DNA of 64,000 nucleotides, from contig WBZZ01002075.1 in assembly GCA_019918135.1 (NCBI GenBank), positions 1 through 64,000 on the forward strand, read 5' to 3'. This document shows positions 53,258 to 63,846 of the stretch, piece by piece. The notes beneath the pieces were generated by a model. The model did not search any database. It was not told the origin of the DNA and worked only from the letters and a program-made list of their open reading frames with translations. The number at the start of each line of letters is the position of its first letter. The stretch's first letter is position 1. A program made the position numbers and the translations under genes. This DNA comes from Paulinella micropora. Lineage: Eukaryota > Cercozoa > Imbricatea > Euglyphida > Paulinellidae.

Positions 53258-55455
53258 CTAACCCCTCATGTCACGGTACTCATCTCCACAATCGCCCGGA
53301 GGCATGTTGGCTTTCTTGAGGACTTCATTTATGTCTGCATGGTCCTCCTTTGTCAAGTTAAAAGCAAAGATGCGCAAGTTGTCTCCCACGTTACTTGAGA
53401 TACCAAGCCGCGCGCCGATGATGACGGCGCCCACGGCGGGCTGATCCAGCACCCAACGGTCGGCCACGTTGGAAATCGACACACCATGGCGCTTGCTCAC
53501 AACGTCCAGCACACTCAGCAGCTCCTGAAATAAGTCCCAACCTCCAAACTGCACCACAACCTGGCACAAAATAAGCGGTGAGAAAAGTAGCCATGAATCG
53601 CGCAATTCATCCACTTGAATATCATCATTCTAATATCGATTCCACTTCAAAGAGAAGACAAGCATTCACACACACATAGCAGAACTGAGTCGCTAAGAAT
53701 GTTTTAGGGGTACGAAAGATTCGCAAGAGGAGGGTAAGGATGAAACTTTGTCTCCATACAATAAGTGTTACAAACATGTTTGCATTTTGCGTTTACTTTT
53801 GACAGGCGCCTATAAACATATTTCTGATTTTTCCAAAGGAATGATAACATGGAAGTGAAATACTGGAATATGTGTTAGGAAGGCATCCAGACCCGAACCC
53901 TGAACGGTAAAAGATGTATCAATCTTGATTATGTCACTGAACGGAGCTCACCCCACCCCCTCCTCCCAGCACCTTTCAAGATATCATATTCACAACATAC
54001 CACAATCGCTGCTTCTGCTGCTACCATAGAAGCTAGCCTACACATACCCTAGACGCTGCCACAAGGTTGAAAGGTGCCTACCTGCGAATACTTTTTGAGA
54101 GAGGCGGTATCGAACGAATTGAGGGCTTGCCGAGCGCTCATGCCCAGGTACTTCTTGGAGATCATGCCTCCGGCCAAAGTCCCATAGGCCAACAGCTTGC
54201 AGCCATGCTTTTTGCACAAGCTGGTCATGGCTTTTAAAGGCCGACGGTCCAATAACGAGAATTGGACCTGGTTGGACGCGATGGGTATTTTATGTTCCTC
54301 AATAATTTCCTTCACGTGCTCGGTGTCGAAGTTGGTAAGGCCGAGGAGCCGAATCTTGCCTTTTTCTTGCAGCGTGGCAAGATGCTTCAGGGCCTGCACG
54401 TACTGCTTATTGCTATAGTCCCACCTGACACAGCGAAGACAGTGTATGCAAGGAGCAAAGTCGATTCCACATTACCAATGGAATTGCATTAGATCCACGG
54501 TATCGGCTTCCAGTCGGGTGAGCGCCAGCTCGACGTTCTGGCTCACCACCTCGAAGCTCATCTCGCCTGGCATCGGAACCCACTTGGTAAATTCTTGTGT
54601 CTCGTAAGTCTTGCCCTTCTTCTTTGCTTCTTGCCTGAAACGAGCCAGCAAAAGCTCAGCGGGGCCATAGTGGTCAGCAGCATCCCATGAGGAAAGGCCT
54701 GCATCTGCATACTCGAACATGGCTGCCACTGCTTTTCCAGGGTTGATTTTGCCGTGCATTCCCGACATTTGCCACATGCCGTTGACGACGGCACAAATGC
54801 TAAGCTTGCGTGGCCCGGTGCCCAATGCGCGGTACTCGACTACTGAAGAAGCCGCGCTGCCAGCGCCACTTCTGGCGCCACTGCTGAAATACCAATATGC
54901 CTGCTCCTCGCTGCCCTCTTGCAGCACCACCGTCACGAGGCCGCGACGGACCGCGCTGGCTTCTGGATGGGTAGGATCGTAGCCCTGCAATTCGTCGTTT
55001 TTGTGCAAGAAGGCATAGAATTCAGCGCCCTGCATTTTGTTTGAGGGCCAACATACAAGGCGGCCCTTCAGCACATCGCCAGGAGAGCCCGTAATCAGGG
55101 CCACGCTGTCTCCTGTAGACACGCTGGCTCCATAAACATAGCCCGCCTCACATCGATGGCCGTTGAACGCACAGGTCTCGACTGCACCTTGGATCTCTTC
55201 TCCATACATGAAGACGCAGGTCGGATTTGGGATATCTTTTCCTATGAGAACGGCTGGAAGCAGAGCCGGGGGTGCCGCGAGGACTTCTGCAACCCCACGT
55301 GACGGCATGATGTTGCCGTTCGTTGGAGACTTGGCAAACAGAGTAGCCTTTTGCTTGAGCAGCACGCCAGCCACGGAGGTCAAAAGTAGCCCCAAGACAC
55401 CACCTGCTACGCGAATAGGGTTGAGCAAAAAGTCAAACGGCGCACCGTCATCCAT
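53258..55455 (-). CDS. AIG2-like (gamma-glutamylcyclotransferase fold) / aldo-keto reductase fusion, membrane-anchored
   Basis: Exons 55455–54476, 54424–54082 and 53560–53258 with GT–AG introns of 51 and 521 bp; phases agree. Start chosen at MDDGAPFDFLLNP because upstream residues are a CTG repeat. A hydrophobic segment (VAGGVLGLLLTSVAGVLL) may anchor it. Next comes an AIG2/GGCT-like domain: CVFMYGEEIQG, AGYVYGASVSTGDSVALITG, VLKGRLVCW, EQAYWYFS. Then a full aldo-keto reductase: WDAADHYG gives the Asp and Tyr, EFTKWVP the Lys and MQFHWWDY the His of the catalytic tetrad, followed by GKIRLLGLTNFDT, NQVQFSLLDRRP and the NADPH-binding AVGAVIIGARLG. AKRs reduce carbonyls with NADPH. It has no lesions and is the most credible cellular gene here. 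The fusion assignment rests on motif reading. Confidence 0.75.
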
Positions 55456-55997
55456 GGCAACGTAGTTCTGCCTCATCCGTATCACTACCACCAACAACAA
55501 CAGCAACAAAAGCAGCAGCAACAGCAGCATGAAGAACATATGCATGCGCGTATGCAAATTGTATGTGTATATAATGCAATTAATTGCGCAGTACTTTGCG
55601 CACATAATGAATGTATGTACACACATGAAAAATTCCAATACCCCCCATCACCTTGCCCTTGCAGGCACCATGGAAAACTAGAAACTAAAATCAGGTCCTG
55701 AAATTTGGAAGCAAATTTCACAAAATTTACGCGAGTTGTTAGAATTTTCCTCGCGCTGGCGTGACAACTTTCTGAATGAGGAAGGGCAGGAGGGCAGGAG
55801 GATTTTGACAAATGTTTACAATATTCTTGAATGCATGTGAGTGCCTGTACGTGCATGAATACATGTAATGTACACATGTATGGTCGTAGCTACTACCGAA
55901 AAAGCAAATAAAAAAGACTTATCAGTCAAAGGGCATTTGATCTTGCCGGACATTCGGGCTCCCTTCATATCGCGTAGTCCCATGCTCCATTCCCAAG

Positions 55998-56020
<23 letters not shown>
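55456..56020. other. Upstream region of the AKR gene
   Basis: A GTT/GCT trinucleotide run (55488–55530) lies next to the start; beyond it AT-rich DNA, promoter presumably within. Confidence 0.4.
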
Positions 56021-56030
<10 letters not shown>

Positions 56031-56031
<1 letters not shown>

Positions 56032-56077
56032 GGCTTCCTCAGACTATAGCATCAGATCCAGATCCTGGACATGTGCC

Positions 56078-56080
<3 letters not shown>
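56031..56080 (-). mobile_element. R-family 3' fragment between ATT arrays
   Basis: AGGCTTCCTCAGACTATAGC … GATCCTGGACATGTGCC, repeated at 59761–59813 with one change. It carries the shared 3' module of the retroposon families. Confidence 0.6.
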
Positions 56081-56141
<61 letters not shown>

Positions 56142-56442
56142 GTGCTTCTCTGTCAATGGCTGATGCATTTCTGCACATTCGCCTCCATCGTCTCACCCGT
56201 GAGGGGAGTACGAAGAATTGACGATAAGCTCTAATGACACCCCCGCAAGGGCAGTTCCAACACTTCCAGACGGGCCGGTATGTTCAATGAAAATACTGGT
56301 CCAGACGGATCGGTATGTTCAATGAAAATACTGGTCCAGACGGATCGGTATGTTCAATGAAAATACTGGTGGCACCGACGGGAATCGAACTGGCGACAGG
56401 GCCCAGATGGTAGAACTTGACCACTGGGCTATCACGGTGTCC
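56142..56442 (-). mobile_element. SINE copy with three 35-bp repeats
   Basis: Reverse orientation; full head, three tandem CCAGTATTTTCATTGAACA units, body and end; flanked by AAT arrays. Confidence 0.9.
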
Positions 56443-56465
56443 AAAATAATAATAATAATAATAAT

Positions 56466-56748
56466 AGTGCTTCTCTGTCAATGGCTGATGCATTTCTGCA
56501 CATGCGCCTCCATCGTCTCACCCGTGAGGGGAGTACGAAGAATTGACGATAAGCTCTAATGACACCCCCGCAAGGGCAGACCCCCGCAAGGGCAGTTCCA
56601 ACACTTCCAGACGGGCCGGTATGTTCAATGAAAATACTGGTCCAGACGGATCGGTATGTTCAATGAAAATACTGGTGGCACCGACGGGAATCGAACTGGC
56701 GACAGGGCCCAGATGGTAGAACTTGACCACTGGGCTATCACGGTGTCC

Positions 56749-56749
<1 letters not shown>
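56466..56749 (-). mobile_element. SINE copy with small body duplication
   Basis: Full length; CCCCCGCAAGGGCAG is doubled near 56570–56595. Confidence 0.9.
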
Positions 56750-56807
<58 letters not shown>

Positions 56808-56808
<1 letters not shown>

Positions 56809-57039
56809 GTGCTTCTCTGTCAATGGCTGATGCAAATCTGCACACGCGCCTCCATCGTCTCACCCGTGAGGGGAGTACGAAGAATTGACGATAGGCTCTA
56901 ATGACACCCCCGCACGGGCAGTTCCAACACTTCCAGACGGACCGGTATGTTCAATGAAAATACTGGTGGCACCGACGGAAATCGAACTGGCGACAGGGCC
57001 CAGATGGTAGACCTTGACCACTGGGCTATCACGGTGTCC
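56808..57039 (-). mobile_element. SINE copy with one 35-bp repeat
   Basis: Full head and body; only one repeat unit. Tail region variant CATCTGCACACGCGCC relates to the divergent subfamily. Confidence 0.9.
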
Positions 57040-57068
57040 AAAATAATAATAATAATAATAATAAGAAT

Positions 57069-57335
57069 AGTGCTTCTCTGTCAATGGCTGATGCATTTCT
57101 GCACATGCGCCTCCATCGTCTCACCCGTGAGGGGAGTACGAAGAATTGACGATAAGCTCTAATGACACCCCCGCAAGGGCAGTTCCAACACTTCCAGACG
57201 GACCGGTATGTTCAATGAAACTACTGGTCCAGACGGAGCGGTATGTTCAATGAAAATACTGGTGGCACCGACGGGAATCGAACTGGCGACAGGGCCCAGA
57301 TGGTAGAACTTGACCACTGGGCTATCACGGGGTCC
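57069..57335 (-). mobile_element. SINE copy, full length
   Basis: Two 35-bp repeats, one with GAAACTACTGG; head ends CACGGGGTCC. Confidence 0.9.
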
Positions 57336-57337
57336 AA

Positions 57338-57397
<60 letters not shown>

Positions 57398-57398
<1 letters not shown>

Positions 57399-57496
57399 GA
57401 CTTATCAGTCAATTGGCCTTTGATCCTGTCGGACATGTGCCTCCATTGGTAGCACGGGGCCGTTCGGTGACGCGGCTCCGCTCCAAAGACTCGACT
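57398..57496 (-). mobile_element. Q-family retroposon
   Basis: Complete reverse copy of the 51682 element (GGACTTATCAGTCAATTGGC … GCTCCAAAGACTCGA). Confidence 0.7.
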
Positions 57497-57518
57497 GTAA
57501 TATAATAATAATAATAAT

Positions 57519-57692
57519 AGTGTATCTCCTGCCAATTGCTGAGCCAAAAGGCCATGTGCATCCAGTCCTCCATTCCATAAGGAAAGTCTCCACACCAATC
57601 GGTGGAATAAAGGAAGTGACGGCATAGAACATTACTCTAGGAGCTTTATACCAATCAGCCCATGGAAAGGACCGATGGCCTATGTACTCCCT
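57519..57692 (-). mobile_element. Z-family retroposon
   Basis: Complete reverse copy between AAT arrays. Confidence 0.75.
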
Positions 57693-57693
57693 A

Positions 57694-57753
<60 letters not shown>

Positions 57754-57754
<1 letters not shown>

Positions 57755-57993
57755 GTGCTTCTCTGTCAATGGCGGATGCAAATCTGCACATGTGCATCCA
57801 TCGTCTCACCCGAGAGGAGAGTACGAAGATTTGACCGATAGCTCTACTGACACCCCCGCAGGGCAGCTCCAAGCTTTCCAGACAGACCAATACTTTCAAA
57901 GAAAACATATTTGAAAATACGGGCACCGACGGGAATTGAACGGCGACAGGTCCCAGATGGTATTGACCTTGACCACTGGGCTATCGCGGTGCC
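57754..57993 (-). mobile_element. Divergent SINE copy retaining an intact acceptor-like stem
   Basis: Read in sense, the head starts GGCACCGCGATAGCCCAGTG and box B is followed by GTCGGTGCC: GGCACCG pairs perfectly with CGGTGCC, as in a tRNA acceptor stem. The body is closer to 52330 than to the young copies. Confidence 0.85.
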
Positions 57994-58049
57994 ACTTTAT
58001 TATTAATAATGATAATAATAATGATAATAATGGTAATAATAATAATAAT

Positions 58050-58289
58050 AGTGCTTCTCAGTCAATGGCGAATGCATTTCTGCACATGTGCCTCCATCGT
58101 CTCACCCGCGAGGGGAGTACGAAGATTTGAAGATAGGCTCTACTGACACCCCCGCAAGGCAGCTCCAAGCCTTCCAGACAGACCAATACTTTCAAAGAAA
58201 ATATCCTTTGAAAATACTGGCACCGACGGGAATCGAACTGGCGACAGGTCCCAGATGGTAGACCTTAACCACTGGGCTATCGCGGTGCC
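58050..58289 (-). mobile_element. Divergent SINE copy
   Basis: Same old subfamily; sense start GGCACCGCGATAGCCC and matching 3' GGTGCC. Confidence 0.85.
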
Positions 58290-58316
58290 ACTAATAATAA
58301 TAATAATAACAATAAT

Positions 58317-58490
58317 AGTGTATCTCCTGCCAATTGCTGAGCCAAAAGGCCATGTGCATCCAATCCTCCATTCCATAAGGAAAGTCTCCACACCAATCGG
58401 TGGAATAAAGGAAGTGACGGCAAAGAACATTACTCTAGGAGCTTTATACCAATCAGCCCATGGAAAGGACCGATGGCCTATGTACTCCCT
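58317..58490 (-). mobile_element. Z-family retroposon
   Basis: Complete reverse copy, AAT-flanked. Confidence 0.75.
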
Positions 58491-58519
58491 AAATAACAAT
58501 AATAATAATGATAATAATA

Positions 58520-59290
58520 ATAACTAGGGACTGCGCCAAGACCTGAAAGGATTGTTTGCGGTGCGCTTCGCGCAAAACCCCCGCCACCCCCCCCCCCCAA
58601 CTCTTTTTCCCAATATCGTTTTTCCTCTCATTATCACATGCACAACTTTTACAACCTTGGAGCAATCTTAGCCATTCATTTTGGCACTACTTTGCCAATA
58701 CATTCGAATTTCATAATGTCAACTATATCCCTAAAAAAGAGCTCGTGACAAGCTTGCGAAACACAAAGAGTCAGCCTCTAAGCCCCTCTGGCACAACTAT
58801 TAGAGCCTTGGAGCATTCTCAGCCATTCATTTTGGCATTATTTTGCCAAAATCTTTTTAAGTCTCTTTTTCAAGTGGTTCACTACATAGAGCGCGTCCCG
58901 AGGTTGTGAAAACCAAAAAATCAGCCTCTCAACCTTTCTGGCACAACTGTGGGAGCCTTGGAGCGTTCTCAGCTATTCATTTTGGCGCCGGCTAATCCGT
59001 TTCGGGTGCGCACAATTGCGGGGCTGTGTTCCTGGGGGAAGCAGCCCCGGACATCCCTTTTGCCCGTCGACAGGGTACGTTCAATCCCCGGAGGTAACCT
59101 GCATAAATCCTTCTGGCACAACTCTTAGAGCCTTGGAACATTCTCAGTCATTCAATTTGGTACCGGCTGATCCGCGTGGGGTACGTACAATTGCAGGGCT
59201 GGGGTTCTCGGGGGAGGGCCCCACGGACACCCCCCCCCCCCCCCTTCCCCGTCGACAGGGTACGTTCAATTGCAGGAGGTACCGGCAAGT
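58520..59290 (-). repeat. X repeat, reverse copy, about 150-bp period
   Basis: CCTTGGAGC(A/G)(A/T)TCT(T/C)AGC(C/T)ATTCATTTTGG recurs at 58655, 58806, 58956 and, more diverged, 59131. Inverted relative to 47570–48030. Two GTCGACAGGGTACGTTCAAT units lie near 59065 and 59250. Confidence 0.6.
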
Positions 59291-59329
59291 ACTCCGAAAA
59301 ACAATGAATTTTTGCATTCAAGACACTAC

Positions 59330-59640
59330 CCTAACGCAAATATTTGCGTGAATTCCAAAAATTTATATCAGCATCAACATCGAGACTGGGTCTAGCCATC
59401 CTTCAACATGAGCTCCCAACTCCTCCTGGTTCCCACAAACCATGATTTATGGGGACAGGGGGTGCACAAAATTTTAAAAAAGGAATTTTGGCATTCAGGA
59501 CACTCCCCTAACGCAAATATTTGCGTGAATTTCAAACAAATTATATCAGCATCAAGATCGAGTCTGGGGCTAGCAACCCTGAAAATATACACTCCCAACT
59601 CCTCGTTCCCACAAACCATGATTTATGGGGACAGGTGGTG
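59330..59640 (+). repeat. Two 176-bp direct repeats with a 16-bp palindrome
   Basis: Copies start at 59336 and 59512 and each contains ACGCAAATATTTGCGT, a perfect 16-bp palindrome, then ATATCAGCATCAA and CACAAACCATGATTTATGGG. Confidence 0.7.
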
Positions 59641-59760
59641 CGGAAATGCTGGGGGTGGGGGTGGGGGTGGGGTACACAATTTCAATTTTTCCTCCCCCCA
59701 AACCCCCCAACCCCTACTCGCAACACCTTTCAGAGATAATAATAATAATAATAATAATAA

Positions 59761-59813
59761 TAGGCTTCCTCAGATTATAACATCAGATCCAGATCCTGGA
59801 CATGTGCCTCCAT
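59761..59813 (-). mobile_element. R-family 3' fragment
   Basis: AGGCTTCCTCAGATTATAAC … GACATGTGCCTCCA between AAT arrays. Confidence 0.6.
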
Positions 59814-59840
59814 AATAATAATAATAATAATAACAATAAT

Positions 59841-59939
59841 AGACTTATCAGTTATTCGGCCTTTGATCCTGTCGGACATGTGCCTCCATTGGTTTCATGG
59901 GGCCGTTTGATAACGCGGCTCCGCTCCAAAGATTCGAAT
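59841..59939 (-). mobile_element. Q-family retroposon
   Basis: Reverse copy, more diverged (GGTTTCATGGGGCCGTTTG). Confidence 0.7.
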
Positions 59940-59962
59940 AAAAATAATAATGATAATAATAA

Positions 59963-60143
59963 TATACTTCCTCTAAGGCATACTGATGCAGCTGATGGCA
60001 CGATCCGTTTCCGGACATGAGCCTCCATGCCCTTGTTCGAGGTGCTCCATCCCCACCTAGTCAGTCTCTCGACTGATTATAGGGGCCACCGATGGAGCTC
60101 CTGAGGGCAAGACTACACTAAGCCGAGGTTATTCCGCAGTCCC
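59963..60143 (-). mobile_element. G-family retroposon, 5'-truncated
   Basis: ACTTCCTCTAAGGCATACTG … ATTCCGCAGTCCC; stops at an AAT array. Confidence 0.7.
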
Positions 60144-60176
60144 AAAATAATAATAATAATAATAATAATAATGTAT

Positions 60177-60348
60177 GTATCTCCTGCCAATTGCTGAGCC
60201 AAAAGGCCATGTGCATCCAGTCCTCCATTCCATAAGGAAAGTCTCCACACCAATCGGTGGAATAAAGGAAGTGACGGCATAGAACATTACTCTAGGAGCT
60301 TTATACCAATCAGCCCATTGAAAAGGACCAATGGCCTATGTACTCCCT
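60177..60348 (-). mobile_element. Z-family retroposon
   Basis: Reverse copy joined to a GTAT-modified AAT array. Confidence 0.75.
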
Positions 60349-60349
60349 A

Positions 60350-60400
<51 letters not shown>

Positions 60401-60403
<3 letters not shown>

Positions 60404-60627
60404 ATATCTGAGGCGTACTGATGCAGCTAATGGCATACACCAAGCGCGGTTGCTAGAGCTGCCTCGAAACCCCACCCATAACAATCTGGTGTCTGCTGGG
60501 TCCTGGGCTATCAACCAGCATATGCGGAGTTTAAGATCTTTTACGCGCGCAACGACCCTCCTCCCCAGCATCTACCACCAAAGGGTTATGAGTTGGCGTC
60601 ACAGTTTAACGCCTTGAGGCCATTGGG
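60401..60627 (-). mobile_element. G-family retroposon with internal deletion
   Basis: Jumps from TAATGGCAT to ACACCAAGCGCGG, skipping about 190 bp present at 60713. Confidence 0.7.
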
Positions 60628-61294
60628 CTGGAACTCTGTTTAGCAAGTGTGACTAGGTTTTTTCATCGGGATTTCCCTCAAATATGTCACAGTCAACACT
60701 CCAAGGCAGATTTACTATATCTGAGGCGTACTGATGCAGCTAATGGCATATCCTCAACGGACATAAGCCTCCAATACCCTTGTTCGAGGTCCTCCACCCC
60801 CCCGTGTCAGTCTCTCGCCTGATGATCGGGGCCACCGATGGAGCTCCTGAGGGCAAGACTGCACTAAGCCGAGGTTATTCCGCAGTCCCAGCAACCTCTT
60901 GCAAGACGTCACCGAATGTGCAAGTGCATACACCAAGCGCGGTTGCTAGAGCTGCCTCGAAACCCCACCCATAACAATCTGGTGTCTGCTGGGTCCTGGG
61001 CTATCAACCAGCATATGCGGAGTTTAAGATCTTTTACGCGCGCAACGACCCTCCTCCCCAGCATCTACCACCAAAGGGTTATGAGTTGGCGTCACAGTTT
61101 AACGCCTTGAGGCCATTGGGCTGGAACTCTGTTTAGCAAGTGTGACTAGGTTTTTTCATCGGGATTTCCCTCAAATATGTCACAGTCAACACTCCAAGGC
61201 AGATTTACTATATCTGAGGCGTACTGATGCAGCTAATGGCATATCCTCAACGGACATAAGCCTCCAATACCCTTGTTCGAGGTCCTCCACCCCC
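60627..61294 (-). repeat. G-family copies in a 493-bp direct duplication
   Basis: GCTGGAACTCTGTTTAGC at 60627 recurs at 61120, each followed by the same ~85 bp of flank and the start of a G element (60713, complete; 61206, cut by an AAT array at 61295). The identical flanks point to segmental duplication or unequal exchange rather than independent insertions. Confidence 0.7.
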
Positions 61295-61318
61295 AATAAT
61301 AATAATAATAATGATAAT

Positions 61319-61585
61319 AGTGCTTCTCTGTCAATGGCTGATGCATTTCTGCACATGCGCCTCCATCGTCTCACCCGTGAGGGGAGTACGAAGAATTGAC
61401 GATAAGCTCTAATGACACCCCCGCAAAGGCAGTTCCAACACTTCCAGACGGACCGGTATGTTCAATGAAAATACTGGTCCAGACGGACCGGTATGTTCAA
61501 TGAAAATACTGGTGGCACCGACGGGAATCGAACTGGCGACAGGGCCCAGATGGTAGAACTTGACCACTGGGCTATCACGGTGTCC
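61319..61585 (-). mobile_element. SINE copy, full length
   Basis: Inserted in the truncated G element's AAT array; two 35-bp repeats. Confidence 0.9.
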
Positions 61586-61623
61586 AAAATAATAATGATA
61601 ATAATAATAATGATAATAGTAAT

Positions 61624-61855
61624 AGTGCTTCTCTGTCAATGGCTGATGCATTTCTGCACATGCGCCTCCATCGTCTCACCCGTGAGGGGAGTACGAAAAA
61701 TTGACGATAGGCTCTAATGACACCCCCGCAAGGGCAGTTCCAACACTTCCAGACGGACGGGTATGTTCAATGAAAATACTGGTGGCACCGACTGGAATCG
61801 AACTGGCGACAGGGCCCAGATGGTAGAACTTGACTACTGGGCTATCACGGTGTCC
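61624..61855 (-). mobile_element. SINE copy with one 35-bp repeat
   Basis: Head variant GACTGGAATCGAAC and TTGACTACTGGGC. Confidence 0.9.
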
Positions 61856-61859
61856 AATG

Positions 61860-61906
<47 letters not shown>

Positions 61907-61907
<1 letters not shown>

Positions 61908-62173
61908 GTGCTTCTCTGTCAATGGCTGATGCATTTCTGCACATGCGCCTCCATCGTCTCACCCGTGAGGGGAGTACGAAGAATTGACGATAAGCTCTAA
62001 TGACACCCCCGCAAGGGCAGTTCCAACACTTCCAGACGGGCCGGTATGTTCAATGAAAATACTGGTCCAGTCGGATCGGTATGTTCAATGAAAATACTGG
62101 TGGCACCGACGGGAATCGAACTGGCGACAGGGCCCAGATGGTAGAACTTGACCACTGGGCTATCACGGTGTCC
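61907..62173 (-). mobile_element. SINE copy, full length
   Basis: Two 35-bp repeats, young type, AAT-flanked. Confidence 0.9.
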
Positions 62174-62175
62174 AA

Positions 62176-62205
<30 letters not shown>

Positions 62206-62206
<1 letters not shown>

Positions 62207-62468
62207 GTGCTTCTCTGTCAATGGCTGATGCATTTCTGCACATGCGCCTCCATCGTCTCACCCGTGAGGGGAGTACGAAGAATTGACGATAAGCTCTAAT
62301 GACACCCCCGCAAGGGCAGTTCCAACACTTCCAGACGGGCCGGTATGTTCAATGAAAATACTGGTCCAGAAATAGACCGGTATGTTCAATGAAAATACTG
62401 GTGGCACCGACGGGAATCGAACTGGCGACAGGGCCCAGATGGTAGAACTTGACCACTGGGCTATCACG

Positions 62469-62469
<1 letters not shown>
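62206..62469 (-). mobile_element. SINE copy, lacks the first five head bases
   Basis: Repeat variant CCAGAAATAGACCGG, the same subfamily as 12315 and 49930. The head runs straight into an AAT array (CTATCACGGAATAATAAT). Confidence 0.88.
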
Positions 62470-62514
<45 letters not shown>

Positions 62515-63136
62515 AACAACAACAATTTATGCTTTTGATAGTCTTGAATTGAATAGAAGGAGAAGAAGAAGCACAAGAAGCAGAAGTAAGAAGGAAAAAG
62601 AAGAGCAACACCACCAGCACGAGCACCAACAAAGGCAATAACAACAACAACGGCCAAAGGAACGGGTGCAAGGAGGACAGGGAACATAGCCAGGGATGGA
62701 CAGGCAGCAGAACAGGGAGAATAAGGGTGAGAAGGAGAAGGAAGAGGAAGAGGAAGAAGAGGAGGAAGAAGAGGAGTGAAGAGGAGGGAAGTAGGCAAAG
62801 GAAGAGAATGGGAGGAAAGGGAGGAGGAGGAAGAGGAGGAAGACGAAAAGGAATAGGAAACGAAAAACAAGAGCAGCAGCAGCAGAGAAGAAGAAGAAGA
62901 AGAAGAAGAAGAAGAAGAAGAAGAAGAAGAAGAAGAAGAAGAAGAAGAAGAAGGAGAAGGAGAAGAAGAAGAAGAAGAAGAAGAAGAAGAAGAAGAAGGA
63001 GGAGGAGGAGGAGAAGAAGAAGAAGAGGAGGAGGAGGAGGCAGCAGGAGGAGCAGGAGAAGGATCAGGAGGAGGAGGAGGAGAACAACGAAAACAAAAAC
63101 AAAAACCAGAACAAAAACAACGGGGAGTAGTAGATT

Positions 63137-63169
<33 letters not shown>

Positions 63170-63173
63170 CAGT

Positions 63174-63206
<33 letters not shown>

Positions 63207-63660
63207 AGAAGAAGAAGAAGAAGAAGAAAGAAGGAAGAAGGAAGAAGGAAGAAGGAAGAAGAAAAAAGAAGCAGGAGAAAAAGGAGGAGGAGGAGAAGGA
63301 GGAGGAGGAGAAGTAGGAGAAGGAGGAGGGGAAGAAGAAGAAGGAGGAGGAGGAGGAGAAGACGAAGAACAAGAAGAAGAAGAAGAAGAAGAAGAAGAAG
63401 AAGACGAAGAAGAAGAAGAAGAACAAGAAGAAGAAGAACAAGAAGAAGAAGAAGAAGAAGAAGAAGAAGAAGAAGAAGAAGAAGAAGAAGAAGAAGAAGA
63501 AGAACAACAACAACAACAACAAGAAGAAGAAGAAGAAGAAGAACAAGAAGAAGAAGAATGAGGAGGAGGAGGAGGAGGAGAAAGAGGAGGAGGAGATGAG
63601 GAAGAAGAAGAAGAAGAAGAAGAAGAAGAAGAAGAAGAAGAAGAAGAAGAAGAAGAAGAG
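62470..63660 (+). repeat. (AAT)n then (GAA/GGA/GTA)n trinucleotide array
   Basis: AAT/AAC repeats to about 62525, some mixed sequence, then mostly GAA and GGA units with GTA and GCA patches (63125–63190). ORFs of up to 478 codons through it are artefacts. Confidence 0.9.
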
Positions 63661-63724
63661 AAGGAGAAGAAGACACGTTCCATGGCATATGCATAGTACT
63701 AACACAGATGTACGAGCATTAGAT

Positions 63725-63814
63725 TCATACATACATACATCGTACGATTATACATTTTGACAAACATGCGCACATACATACATACGTAGATACATATATA
63801 CATAAATAGATATA

Positions 63815-63846
<32 letters not shown>

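Noticed and set aside
62258-63694. ORFs of 478 and 444 codons (poly-Leu, poly-Ser, poly-Arg)
   Set aside because: GAA/GGA trinucleotide repeats without stops, joined to a SINE at one end; no protein features.
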